From Arthrobacter sp. FW306-07-I (GTDB taxonomy: Bacteria > Actinomycetota > Actinomycetes > Actinomycetales > Micrococcaceae): a DNA stretch of 64,000 nt. Location of the stretch: contig NZ_CP084550.1 of the NCBI RefSeq assembly GCF_021800405.1, positions 3,286,001 through 3,350,000 of the forward strand, in the 5' to 3' direction. The position numbers and the translations under genes were made by a program. Of this stretch, positions 25,530 through 34,063 are shown piece by piece (the first letter of the stretch is position 1; each line of letters begins with the position of its first letter). The notes beneath the pieces were generated by a model. The model was given only the letters and a program-made list of their open reading frames with translations. It was not told the origin of the DNA and searched no databases.

Positions 25530-27065
25530 GTGTTCGGTTCCAGAAAATCTCCCGGCCCGGAACAGGAAAGCTCCAGCCCCCTCGCCTACCCCGGTCAGGG
25601 TGAGCTGTACGCCACCAGTTCGCGCCACCTCCGGCCCCTCCGCCGTCGTGCCCCACGCTGGGTCAAGGTCCTCACTGCTGTGGTGTCCGTGCTGCTCCTG
25701 GCCGTCCTGGCGTTTGGCGGCTACTGGGCCTGGCGCCTGCAGTCCAACATCAGCACTTCGCAGCTGTCCGCGGGCGGACAGCGCACGGAGGGGGCCGCGA
25801 ATGACAACACGGACCGGCTGCAGATCCTGGTGCTGGGCTCGGACACGCGGAGCGGCAACAACAGCCAATACGGCACCGCGGACCAATCCTCCGGCTACGG
25901 GCAGTCCGACGTGATGATGCTGCTGGACATTTCCGCGGACAACAACCACGTGAACGTCATCAGCTTCCCCCGCGACCTTTTGGTGGATGTGCCTTCGTGC
26001 ACGGATTCCAAGACCAACCAAACGTATCCCGGGCAAAAGAGCGCGATGATCAACAGCGCCATGGCCCAGGCAGGCATCGGCTGTGCCGTGGATACGGTGA
26101 ACAAGCTGACGGGCCTTGAGGTGGACCACTTCATGATGGCGGACTTCAACGCCGTCAAGGAGCTGTCCAACGCGGTAGGCGGCGTGGAGGTCTGCGTGAC
26201 CGAGGCCGTCAATGATCCCGATTCGCACCTGAACCTGCCGGCGGGCACCTCTCAGGTGCAGGGCGACCAGGCGCTGGCCTTCCTGCGGACCCGGCACGGG
26301 TTCGCCAACGGCGGGGACCTGGGCCGCATCCAGGCGCAGCAGGGCTTCCTTGCCTCGCTCAGCCGCAAGCTCAAGTCCGAGGGCACCCTCGGCAACCCGC
26401 AAAAGGTCCTGAGCATCGCCGACACCATCACCAAGAACCTGACGGTGGATTCCGGCCTGGCCTCGGCCCCGTCCCTGCTGACCATCGCCAACCGGCTGAA
26501 GAACATCGATCCGGCCAACATCAACTTCATCACCGTACCCACCGTCCCCGCGCCGCAGGACCCCAACCGGCTGGCTCTCGACGAGCCGGCTGCATCCAAC
26601 TTCTTCAAGGCCCTGCGCAACAGCCCGGACCTGAGCCAGCCTGCGCCGGCAGCACCTGAGACGCCGGCAACGCCCGCTGCACCGGCCTATGACAAGTCGC
26701 TGCAGCCGGTCTCCATCGCCAACGGCACCGGTGTGACCGGCCGCAGCAAGGCGATCGCAGGGTTGCTGTCCGACGCCGGGTTCACCAAGCTCACCCAGTT
26801 GCCGGCCCAGGCGCAGGGCCAGACCATGGTGTACTACTCCGCCGGGTTCGAGGACGTGGCAGCCGACGTTGCCGCGCTGTTCGGCCTGCCGGCAAGCAGC
26901 GTCCAGCAGGTTGCCAACATCCAGGGCGTGCAACTGTACGCCGGCACGGACTTTGCGTCCGGCACCAAACCCGCCGCCCCGCCGTCGTCCGCTGACTCCT
27001 CCGGAAGCGTGGTGGCTCAGACCGGCAGCGACCAGAAGTGCCAGGCGGCCAACCCGCTGGGATAG
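25530..27065 (+). CDS. LytR-CpsA-Psr (LCP) family cell-wall ligase
   Basis: A 511-residue protein. It has a cytoplasmic tail of about 45 residues, one membrane helix (VLTAVVSVLLLAVLAFGGYW), then an extracellular LCP catalytic domain with LVLGSDTRSG, SDVMMLLDIS, VISFPRDLLVDVP and FLRTRHGFANGGDLGRIQAQ. The Asp and Arg residues in these motifs bind the pyrophosphate-lipid substrate. A C-terminal LytR_C-type domain (about 395-470) follows a Pro/Ala linker. LCP enzymes attach secondary polymers such as teichoic acid or arabinogalactan to peptidoglycan. The start is GTG. It is divergent from the FtsW-type gene, both concerning the cell envelope. Confidence 0.9.
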   Translation: MFGSRKSPGPEQESSSPLAYPGQGELYATSSRHLRPLRRRAPRWVKVLTAVVSVLLLAVLAFGGYWAWRLQSNISTSQLSAGGQRTEGAANDNTDRLQILVLGSDTRSGNNSQYGTADQSSGYGQSDVMMLLDISADNNHVNVISFPRDLLVDVPSCTDSKTNQTYPGQKSAMINSAMAQAGIGCAVDTVNKLTGLEVDHFMMADFNAVKELSNAVGGVEVCVTEAVNDPDSHLNLPAGTSQVQGDQALAFLRTRHGFANGGDLGRIQAQQGFLASLSRKLKSEGTLGNPQKVLSIADTITKNLTVDSGLASAPSLLTIANRLKNIDPANINFITVPTVPAPQDPNRLALDEPAASNFFKALRNSPDLSQPAPAAPETPATPAAPAYDKSLQPVSIANGTGVTGRSKAIAGLLSDAGFTKLTQLPAQAQGQTMVYYSAGFEDVAADVAALFGLPASSVQQVANIQGVQLYAGTDFASGTKPAAPPSSADSSGSVVAQTGSDQKCQAANPLG

Positions 27066-27098
27066 CAGAACCTCCAGCACGATCCAGCTTTGCCTGAA

Positions 27099-27114
27099 TA
27101 CAGCCCCGGCTGTA
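27099..27114. promoter_or_regulatory. Palindrome upstream of the CmtR-like gene
   Basis: TACAGCC (27099-27105) and GGCTGTA (27108-27114) flank a 2-base centre and end 10 bases before the ATG. This position suits an autoregulatory ArsR/SmtB-family operator for the following metal-transport operon. Confidence 0.55.
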
Positions 27115-27124
27115 CCTTTAGGAC

Positions 27125-27451
27125 ATGCAGACCCTCACCCACGCTCCGGTGCTGGCCCGGTTCGGTTATGCGGTATCGGATCCCACCCGCGCCCGCGTGC
27201 TGCTGGCCCTTGCGGAGGGTCCGTCATATCCGTCGGACCTGGCGGACAGCCTTGCCGTATCCCGGCAAAGCATGTCCAACCACCTGACCTGCCTGCGCGG
27301 CTGCGGCCTGGTGGTTGCGGTTCCGGACGGGCGGCGGAGCCGGTATGAGCTGGCGGATGCGCGGATCGGACATGCCATCAAGGACCTGCTGAGCGTAGTC
27401 CTGGCGGTGGATCCTGCCTGCTGCGCACCCGACGGGGAGTGCCTGGCATGA
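27125..27451 (+). CDS. ArsR/SmtB-family metal sensor, CmtR-like
   Basis: A 108-residue winged-helix repressor. The recognition region is PSDLADSLAVSRQSMSNHLT. Cysteines C56 and C60 (HLTCLRGCGLVV) are in the same positions as Cys57 and Cys61 of M. tuberculosis CmtR, which with a C-terminal Cys102 bind Cd(II)/Pb(II). Here C99, C100 and C106 in the tail can supply the third ligand. The gene overlaps the following CDF-like gene (ATGA), so it very likely represses that operon until a soft or toxic metal such as Cd, Pb or Zn releases it. Confidence 0.88.
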   Translation: MQTLTHAPVLARFGYAVSDPTRARVLLALAEGPSYPSDLADSLAVSRQSMSNHLTCLRGCGLVVAVPDGRRSRYELADARIGHAIKDLLSVVLAVDPACCAPDGECLA

Positions 27452-28185
27452 CCGCCCCCAACGTGGCCGGCACCCAGCGGCGGCGGGTCCTGAGCCGTCG
27501 GATCAGGCTCTTCGCGGCGGCCACCATCACGTACAACATCATCGAGGCCATCGTGGCGCTGTGGGCCGGCGGCACAGCTGATTCAGCTGCGCTGATCGGC
27601 TTTGGCCTGGACTCCGTGATCGAAGTAGCCTCCGCGCTGGCGCTGTCCTGGCAGTTCTCAGCCAAGGACCCAGAGCGGCGCGAGCACCTGACGCTGCGGA
27701 TCATTGCCGTGTCGTTCTTCGCCCTGGCCGCGTTCGTGGCCGTGGACTCCATCCGCTCCCTGGCCGGCGCCGGGGAAGCGCAGCACTCCCTGCCGGGCAT
27801 TGTGATTGCCGCGCTTAGCCTGTTCATCATGCCCGTCCTGTCCTGGGGTCAGCGCCGGGCCGGGCGGGAGCTCGGGTCCAGGACGGCCGTGGCGGACTCC
27901 AAGCAGACGCTGTTGTGCACCTATCTTTCCGCCGTGCTCCTGGTGGGCCTGGTCCTGAACAGCACACTGGGCTGGTGGTGGGCCGACGCCGGCGCAGCAC
28001 TGGTCATCGCGGGCATTGCCGTCCGTGAAGGCATCAACGCCTGGCGTGGGGACGCGTGCTGCACTGTTCCGCACGCGGCGGAAGCCGCCGACGAACAGGA
28101 CGGCTGCTGCCCGGGCTGCGCCAGCCCTGATTCAACATCAGTCGGCCTGCAGCCGCTTGGCCTGCCGACCATCGGGAAGGGCTGA
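27448..28185 (+). CDS. Cation diffusion facilitator-like membrane transporter
   Basis: A 245-residue protein with five or six predicted helices, related to the membrane domain of CDF transporters. ADSAALIGFGLDSVIEVASA holds the helix-2 Asp pair, and AVADSKQTLLCTYLSAVLL with WWWADAGAAL holds the helix-5 equivalents. It lacks the usual cytoplasmic CDF domain; instead the C terminus is cysteine-rich (GDACCTVPH, DGCCPGCASPD). The start ATG overlaps the stop of the metal sensor gene. The Cys-rich tail may capture soft metals. This type is commonly found behind CmtR-like regulators. Confidence 0.82.
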   Translation: MTAPNVAGTQRRRVLSRRIRLFAAATITYNIIEAIVALWAGGTADSAALIGFGLDSVIEVASALALSWQFSAKDPERREHLTLRIIAVSFFALAAFVAVDSIRSLAGAGEAQHSLPGIVIAALSLFIMPVLSWGQRRAGRELGSRTAVADSKQTLLCTYLSAVLLVGLVLNSTLGWWWADAGAALVIAGIAVREGINAWRGDACCTVPHAAEAADEQDGCCPGCASPDSTSVGLQPLGLPTIGKG

Positions 28186-28188
28186 CCC

Positions 28189-29106
28189 GTGGGCCACGAC
28201 CACAGCCACGACGTGGCCGATCCCCAAAGCCAGCGCGGCAAGCTGCTGCTGGTTTTCGCCATCACGTTCACGGTGATGGTTGCCGAGATCGTGGGCACGG
28301 TCCTCACCGGCAGCCTGGCCTTGCTGGCCGACGCCGGGCACATGTTCACCGACTCCGCCGGGCTGCTCATTGCCGTGATTGCGGCGTCGCTGGCCCTGAA
28401 GCCGCCAACCTTCAAGCGCACCTGGGGCTACAAGCGCGCCGAGATCCTCGCCGCGGCCGGGCAGGCTGCCCTGCTGCTGGGGGTGGGCGGCTTCGTGATC
28501 GTGGAGGGCATCCGCCGCCTGTTCGAACCGCCGGAGGTGGGTGGTTCACTGATGCTGTGGTTCGGTGTGACCGGCCTGGCCGGCAACGCCGTGGGGCTGC
28601 TGGTGCTCGCCTCCGGCCGCCACCACAGCTTCAACATGAAGGCTGCGTTCCTCGAGGTGCTCAATGATGCCCTCGGTTCCGTTGCCGTGATCGTCGCCGC
28701 GCTGGTCATTGCCCTGACTGGATGGACCCGGGCTGACGCCGTCGTATCCCTTCTCATCGGCGTGCTGATCATCCCGCGGACGCTGAAGCTGCTGCGGGAC
28801 ACGGTGAATGTGCTGATGGAAAGCACTCCCCCGGGCCTGGACCTGGCCGAGGTCCGCCGGCACATCCTGGCGCTGCCCCATGTCATCGACGTCCACGACC
28901 TGCACGCCTCCCTGGTGGCCTCCGGTGTGCCGGTCCTGTCCGCACATGTCACCGTGCAGGACGGGTGCATGCGTGACGGTCATTCGGCCACCATCCTGGC
29001 GGATCTGCAGCGCTGCGTGGCCCAGGACTTCGACGTCAGCGTGGAGCACTCCACCTTCCAGATCGAACCCGCCGCGCACCGCGACCAGGAAAGCATCCCG
29101 CACTGA
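28189..29106 (+). CDS. CDF zinc/cadmium exporter (CzcD/ZitB-like)
   Basis: A 305-residue CDF transporter. The N terminus starts GHDHSHD, a His/Asp metal-binding motif. Helix 2 has LLADAGHMFTDSAGL with the HxxxD metal site. Helix 5 has FLEVLNDALGSVAVI with the second Asp. A C-terminal cytoplasmic domain of about 90 residues (LPHVIDVHDLHASLV) follows. It uses the proton gradient to expel Zn2+/Cd2+. The GTG start is 3 bases after the preceding stop, completing a three-gene metal-efflux operon under the CmtR-like repressor. Confidence 0.92.
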   Translation: MGHDHSHDVADPQSQRGKLLLVFAITFTVMVAEIVGTVLTGSLALLADAGHMFTDSAGLLIAVIAASLALKPPTFKRTWGYKRAEILAAAGQAALLLGVGGFVIVEGIRRLFEPPEVGGSLMLWFGVTGLAGNAVGLLVLASGRHHSFNMKAAFLEVLNDALGSVAVIVAALVIALTGWTRADAVVSLLIGVLIIPRTLKLLRDTVNVLMESTPPGLDLAEVRRHILALPHVIDVHDLHASLVASGVPVLSAHVTVQDGCMRDGHSATILADLQRCVAQDFDVSVEHSTFQIEPAAHRDQESIPH

Positions 29107-29139
29107 TTTCCAGAACCGGCGTTTGGTCGGCCGAACGGT

Positions 29140-30318
29140 TCAGCCTGCCGACGCGGAAACGGGCGTCTTGGACGGCTCCGTCGTGGAAGGCACGACGGCG
29201 GGTTCGAGCCTTTTGTTCGCCCAGCGGCGCAGCGGGCGCTCAACCCAGCGGAAGGACGCGAAGGCCAGCAGCACGGTGAGTGCCGCGGTCAGGACGATCC
29301 GGAGCGGCAGTTCCGGGATCAGCGGCATCAGCAGCAGGTAGACCGGAAGGTGCCAGAGGTACATGCCGTAGGACATGTCGCGGCCGGGGCGGGCAAGCCA
29401 GGGGTGGCTGAGGATGCGTGACAGGAAGCCGGCCGGCTGGAGGACCAGGGAACCGATCAGCACCGCGGACAGCAGTGCGAGCGCGGCGGGCCCGGCCGTC
29501 CAGAACACGTTGAACCAGGTGCCGGGGGTGTCCGGTTCCTTCAGCAGGAACAGTGCGGCCACAAGGGCGACGCCGGCCAGGGGCGCGGCCCAGCGGGATG
29601 CCGACAGCAGCCCTGCATGCAGCCGCGAGCCGTGGCGCACGGCGGTGAACAGCAGGGCCAGGGCGCAGCCAATCAGCAGTTCGTCAGCCCGGGTATCCGG
29701 ACCGTTGTAGATGCGGTCCAGCGGTTCGCCGGCGTTGACCAGCAGGAACCGGTTCAGTACGAAGGCGGCCGCCAGGGCCACGGTGGCGACGGCTGCGCTG
29801 CGGACCTTCAAGAACCGGAGCATCACCAGCAGGAGCAGCGGCCACACCAGGTAGAACTGTTCCTCAACGGCCAGGGTCCAGGTGGGGCCAAGCGTTTCAC
29901 CGGCGATGGAGTCACCGAACATGCCGAAGTGGGCCAGGTTCATCACGTAGGCGGCGGCCGGAAGGACAAAGCCCGCCTGCCCGCCCCAGCCTGAGGCAGG
30001 GAACAGGAAGCCGCCGGCGAGGATCACCGCGCAGAGCACCAGCAGTGCCGGCCAGAGCCGGGCCAGGCGCTTGCCGTAGAAGATGCCGAGATGGAGACGA
30101 CCGGTGGCGAGCCGTTCCTTCATGATCAGCAGCGTGATGACGAAGCCGCTGAGCGTGAAGAACACGTCCACCCCGATGGACCCGCCGGGCGTCGCCTCCG
30201 TGGCGGTATGGAAGAAGAAAACGCCGGCGACGGCGACGGTCCGGAGGCCGTCCAAGGCATGCTTGCGTCCGGCGATGATGCCCGTTTCGGGCGCCGCCGG
30301 GCGATCTGGCGCTGACAT
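29140..30318 (-). CDS. Acyltransferase-3 family membrane protein (OafA/YrhL-like)
   Basis: A 392-residue membrane protein with about ten helices. The catalytic His is in GVFFFHTATEATPGG, followed by GVDVFFTLSGFVITLLIM, RLARLWPAL and TWTLAVEEQFYLVWPLLLL, all family landmarks. Such proteins O-acylate sugars of the cell envelope or secondary metabolites. The ATG at 30318 is preceded by a weak GGA; longer frames are possible. It is divergent from the ANTAR gene at 30464. No linked sugar-biosynthesis genes were seen, so the acceptor is unknown. Confidence 0.88.
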   Translation of the reverse strand: MSAPDRPAAPETGIIAGRKHALDGLRTVAVAGVFFFHTATEATPGGSIGVDVFFTLSGFVITLLIMKERLATGRLHLGIFYGKRLARLWPALLVLCAVILAGGFLFPASGWGGQAGFVLPAAAYVMNLAHFGMFGDSIAGETLGPTWTLAVEEQFYLVWPLLLLVMLRFLKVRSAAVATVALAAAFVLNRFLLVNAGEPLDRIYNGPDTRADELLIGCALALLFTAVRHGSRLHAGLLSASRWAAPLAGVALVAALFLLKEPDTPGTWFNVFWTAGPAALALLSAVLIGSLVLQPAGFLSRILSHPWLARPGRDMSYGMYLWHLPVYLLLMPLIPELPLRIVLTAALTVLLAFASFRWVERPLRRWANKRLEPAVVPSTTEPSKTPVSASAG

Positions 30319-30463
30319 CAATCCACTGCTCAACCTCAAAACCACTAAGCAAGCATATATAACGTTTCCATAACTGGACTGACAGGAGGCTGGGAGAACG
30401 CTGACTTCCGGTCTGGACATATCGCCCCTTGTGGCTGCCAGCCCACACTTCTAGGGTGAACTC

Positions 30464-31201
30464 ATGGTTGAGCAGGACATGGTGGATGACCTCGAAGGGC
30501 TTGTGGATCTTGTCGCTGGGATGGAGGACATCAAATCCGTGCTGGACGGTCTCACCGGACTTGCTGCGGCCAGCATGAGCGGCACCCTTGGAGTGCCCGT
30601 TGAGTGCGCCGTGACACTGCACCGGCGAAAGCGAACGGCCACCATAGGCGGAAGCAGCGGCCGGGCGACGGTAATTGACCGCATTGAACAAAGCCTGGGT
30701 GACGGCCCCTGCATCGAGGCCCTGGAAAGCGCCGCCCCCGTTCTCCTGGGTGACGTGGCGTCGGACCCGCGGTGGCCGGAGTATCGCAGCGCGTTGTCCG
30801 CCGCAGGCATGGGCGGATCGCTGGGCATCCCGATGAATTTGGAGGACGATGCCGGTGCGGTCCTTGATTACTTCGCTCCCGCCAGTGGGCTCTTCGATGA
30901 GCAGGCCGTGGCGGACGGGGTGCGGTTCGCCGACATGGCAGGCAAGGCGCTCCGCCTGGCCGTCCGGATCGCGGCGGCTGACCAGCGTGCCGAGAACCTC
31001 AGGGCGGCAATGGATACGAGGACCGTGATCGACCTGGCCTGCGGGATCATCATGGCGGAGAACAAGTGCAGCAAGGACAGGGCTTTCGAGATCCTTCGCA
31101 GCGCCTCCAATACCCGGAACCAAAAGCTCAATGATCTGGCCGAGTCCCTCGTGAACCGCTATGCACCGCCGGAGGAAGCCAAGGCGCACTTCGAGGATTA
31201 A
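30464..31201 (+). CDS. GAF-ANTAR domain regulator
   Basis: A 245-residue protein with a GAF sensor (about 25-160: GDGPCIEALESAAPVLLGDV, DPRWPEY) and a C-terminal ANTAR domain (TRTVIDLACGIIMAENKCSK, then FEILRSASNTRNQKLNDLAE). The ANTAR core is close to that of the 15098 protein (NTRNxKL), indicating duplication. It is predicted to control its targets by antitermination at RNA hairpins. A perfect 12-base-pair hairpin follows the stop. Confidence 0.9.
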   Translation: MVEQDMVDDLEGLVDLVAGMEDIKSVLDGLTGLAAASMSGTLGVPVECAVTLHRRKRTATIGGSSGRATVIDRIEQSLGDGPCIEALESAAPVLLGDVASDPRWPEYRSALSAAGMGGSLGIPMNLEDDAGAVLDYFAPASGLFDEQAVADGVRFADMAGKALRLAVRIAAADQRAENLRAAMDTRTVIDLACGIIMAENKCSKDRAFEILRSASNTRNQKLNDLAESLVNRYAPPEEAKAHFED

Positions 31202-31218
31202 GTCCCCCAAAAACCAGA

Positions 31219-31248
31219 CCGGGAGCCAGCGACGCTGCTGGCTCCCGG
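31219..31248 (+). terminator. Hairpin after the GAF-ANTAR gene
   Basis: CCGGGAGCCAGC (31219-31230) pairs perfectly with GCTGGCTCCCGG (31237-31248) around a 6-base loop, 17 bases after the stop. No T-run follows, as is common in high-GC actinobacteria. Confidence 0.7.
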
Positions 31249-31603
31249 AGGGTACGACGCGAATGTGGCCCACCCCCGAAACTGGATTTCCCTGGGCCAC
31301 ACCCGCGCCAGCTTGCGGGGGTTGCGTCACAGGGGGTGCGGTCTGCCAAGGCCCCGGCATGAACAGGCGGGCGCGGCATCGTTGGTTCCTGAGACGGCAA
31401 CAGAGGGGACCGTCTGCCTGACCTGGTCCCAGCCTAGCGCTCCCCAGTGCCCGGACATAGGGACTAAATCCCCAATAATTTCCCCCAATTAATGATTCTG
31501 TCGCGTGCGGCCCCTTGACTACCTGACACAACAAGATTTCGCCCTCTCAGTGCCCTTCACCAGCAGCTGCACCGTCGGCTCGGGCATCACAGGAGACACT
31601 GAA
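31249..31603. other. Intergenic stretch without a gene
   Basis: About 355 bases between two terminators of convergent genes. No frame has convincing codon bias. An AT-rich patch occurs around 31465-31500. Confidence 0.5.
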
Positions 31604-31635
31604 GAGCCCGGCGCCCCAGGAGGGGCGCCGGGCTC
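31604..31635 (-). terminator. Perfect hairpin after the phosphoesterase gene
   Basis: GAGCCCGGCGCCCC (31604-31617) pairs perfectly with its complement at 31622-31635 around the loop AGGA, 14 bases past the stop of the minus-strand phosphoesterase gene. Confidence 0.85.
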
Positions 31636-31649
31636 GGCGGGTACGCTTT

Positions 31650-33362
31650 TTACTGCGGACCGCAGCCCTTGCCGGACGTGTCGCTGCCCTTACTGGAATG
31701 GGTAATGGACGCGACGGCGCCGGTCTGCTCATCGAGCATCACCTTGTCGTTCCGCGAGTGGTGGAAGTTGAACATGCCGCTAATCGATCCCGCCACGGCG
31801 TCGGCTGAAGAGTCGCCGATCTGCCCGGTGCTCCAGTTGTCTTCGATGAAGCGCAGGACCGAGGCCTGGTCGGTCTGGGTGTGGTCCACGAAGTTCTTCT
31901 TCGCGTACGGGGAAATGACCACCAGCGGCTGCCGCGGGCCCGGGCCGCAGCGGTCGGTGTAGCCGCCGGCCATGGGCACTCCTACGGCCGCGGCACTTTG
32001 GCACCAGCCGGCGTCGTCTGTGGTGTTGGAGGAATTCTTCACCTGTGCGGCCACGTGGTCGTACCAGCCGTCGGAGTCGTCATAGGCGATCACGACGGCG
32101 GTGTCCTCCCAGTTCCTGGACTGCTGGATCTGGTTGACGGTTTTGGTGATGAAGTTCTGCTCGTCCACTGGGTCCGAGTAGGCGGCATGGCCGTCCTGGT
32201 ACATCCCCGCCTTGAGGAAGGACACAGCGGGCATGTTGTCTGTGTTGACCACCTTTTCGAAATCGGTCAGGTCGTACTGGTGGTTGGCCTGGCCGTTGTG
32301 GCCGATCTCCTCATCTGCGGCGGGGGCCAGGTGATGGGGGTTGGCCGTGGAGGAGTAGTACTGGAACGGCTGGTGGTGCGGGGAGTAGTCCACCACGGAG
32401 GCGCTGGCGGCATTGGCGTGGCTGGACAGGCAGGAGGCCGGTGTGGTCGCTGTCGCCGGGGTGGTGGGTGTGAACCCGCCCTGGAACCAGCCCCATGAGG
32501 TGCCCTTGGCGTTGAGCAGGTCCCCGATATTGGTGCCGCTCATGCCAGCGAGGTTGTTGCTCTTGACATGGCTGTTGTTGGAGCAGTCGTCGTAGACAGG
32601 GTCGGGGTCGTTGATGACGGTGCCCACTCCGTTCGCATCGGGCTGGCGGACGGTGCTGCTGCCGGCTGCCGGCGTGGCCACGGGCGCTCCAGCGGCGGTG
32701 TACTCCTTGGCGCCATGGGTTTGGCCGGAAACCAGGTTGAGGGCGCCGGGGGTGGACGGACCGAAGACCGTGCTGAAGTGGTTGTCGCTCATGGCGTAGT
32801 TCTGGGCGTAGTTCCAGGTGCCGGTGACGGTGTTGCCGTCGTAGTAGTCCATAGTCAGGCCGGGGCGGCCGTACTGGTTGGTGCCGCAGGCGTCGCGGCT
32901 GGTGAACTGGACAAACTGGTCCATTGCCCCGCCGTTGTAGGCCTTTTGCTCGGCGGTGTAGCCGTGGTCCTGGTCGCACGTGACGGCCTGCATCGGCGAG
33001 AGCCGGGCAGGCTGGACCGAGTTTGGGTTGTTGGGTGCCAGCAGGCCCGCCTTGGCCAAGGTATTGATGTCCTTGGGCGTGTCCCCCGCCGCGGTGAATG
33101 CGGACGCCGGGGTACCTGTGCCCTGCTGGGTTTCACCTGCTATGTTCGCCGCCTTGGGGTAGGTGGCGAAGTAGTGGTCGAAGGAGACGTTCTCCTGGAA
33201 GATCACCACAACGTGCTTGATAGGAGTAGCTGTGCTGCCGTCACCATCGGCGGCGGCGGGGCCGGCGAAGCCTGCGGTCAGGGTGCAGGCTGCAAGTGCC
33301 GCCGCGCCCGTGGCGGCGGCCATCCGCTTCCTGCTGATTCGTTGTCCTTGGGACGAACTCAT
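31650..33362 (-). CDS. Secreted phospholipase C-like phosphoesterase
   Basis: A 570-residue exported protein. A basic signal region (SRKRMAAATGAAAL) and hydrophobic stretch end in a likely cleavage site near AAADG. The mature part carries the phosphoesterase-family motifs IKHVVVIFQENVSFDHYFAT near its start, DNHFSTVFGPSTPGALNLVS in the middle, and VIAYDDSDGWYDH toward the C-terminal third. Members include phospholipases C and acid phosphatases, with metal-binding Asp, His and Glu in these motifs. It probably scavenges phosphate from lipids or esters outside the cell. The start ATG is followed by polar SSSQGQRI; a strong terminator follows the gene. Confidence 0.9.
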   Translation of the reverse strand: MSSSQGQRISRKRMAAATGAAALAACTLTAGFAGPAAADGDGSTATPIKHVVVIFQENVSFDHYFATYPKAANIAGETQQGTGTPASAFTAAGDTPKDINTLAKAGLLAPNNPNSVQPARLSPMQAVTCDQDHGYTAEQKAYNGGAMDQFVQFTSRDACGTNQYGRPGLTMDYYDGNTVTGTWNYAQNYAMSDNHFSTVFGPSTPGALNLVSGQTHGAKEYTAAGAPVATPAAGSSTVRQPDANGVGTVINDPDPVYDDCSNNSHVKSNNLAGMSGTNIGDLLNAKGTSWGWFQGGFTPTTPATATTPASCLSSHANAASASVVDYSPHHQPFQYYSSTANPHHLAPAADEEIGHNGQANHQYDLTDFEKVVNTDNMPAVSFLKAGMYQDGHAAYSDPVDEQNFITKTVNQIQQSRNWEDTAVVIAYDDSDGWYDHVAAQVKNSSNTTDDAGWCQSAAAVGVPMAGGYTDRCGPGPRQPLVVISPYAKKNFVDHTQTDQASVLRFIEDNWSTGQIGDSSADAVAGSISGMFNFHHSRNDKVMLDEQTGAVASITHSSKGSDTSGKGCGPQ

Positions 33363-33599
33363 TGGGGGAGCCTCTCAAATTGGTAATAGCCGGGGCCCCC
33401 CAAGCTACTTTCGCGCAATTAACCCCTCCCGCCTTGCGGATGAACGCCTGTTCACCTTCCGGTCACGCGCCATCTGCCTGGCGCTGCCGGCCCGGGCTCT
33501 CGGTCATCCCCACCCTGCGGACGGGACCCCTTCTCGGCATTCCCCGGCGCTGTTAGCATGGCCGTGCTGACAACGATGTCCGTCCATGAAGGAGCCCAA

Positions 33600-34016
33600 A
33601 TGCCCACGCGCCTCAACCCCTACCTGAGCTTCCGCAGCAACGCACGGGAAGCCATGGAATTCTACAAAGACGTCTTCGGCGGCGAGCTGAACGTGAGCAC
33701 GTTCGCAGATTTTCATGCAAGCCAGGATCCCGCTGAGGACAACCTGGTGATGCATGCACAGCTTGACGGCCCATCGGGGCTGACCTTGATGGCATCGGAC
33801 ACTCCGGCCCGCATGGACTACAACCCCGGGAACACCTTCAGTGTGTCCCTCAGCGGTGACGATGAAGCCGAGCTGCGGGGCTACTGGGACAAGCTGTCCG
33901 AGGGCGGCACCGTGACAATGCCGCTGGAGAAGGCCATCTGGGGCGACGCCTTCGGCATGTGCACCGACAAGTTCGGCATCCAGTGGCTGGTCAACATCGC
34001 GGGCCCCAAGGAGTAG
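33600..34016 (+). CDS. VOC-family protein, PhnB-like
   Basis: A 138-residue glyoxalase-fold protein of the PhnB-like group. It begins MPTRLNPYLSFRSNAREAME and then YKDVFGGELNVSTFADF, contains a central methionine-rich strand (LVMHAQLDG), and ends with WGDAFGMCTDKFGIQWLVNI. This shape is typical of 3-demethylubiquinone-9-methyltransferase-like VOC domains of unknown substrate. AAGGAG sits 5 bases before the ATG at 33600; upstream in-frame ATGs lack a site. Cytoplasmic. Confidence 0.87.
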   Translation: MPTRLNPYLSFRSNAREAMEFYKDVFGGELNVSTFADFHASQDPAEDNLVMHAQLDGPSGLTLMASDTPARMDYNPGNTFSVSLSGDDEAELRGYWDKLSEGGTVTMPLEKAIWGDAFGMCTDKFGIQWLVNIAGPKE

Positions 34017-34063
34017 CTGCCGGATCCAGTAACTGCAGCACCCTTGGCGGCCCAAACAACCTC

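Noticed and set aside
25338..27080. Open frame of 580 codons opposite the LCP gene
   Set aside because: Antisense to a complete LCP protein with its catalytic motifs; composition is Arg/Gly/His-rich and there is no ribosome-binding site.
29912..31534. Open frame of 540 codons on the minus strand across the ANTAR gene
   Set aside because: Antisense to a GAF-ANTAR gene and out of frame with the acyltransferase; no coherent protein features.
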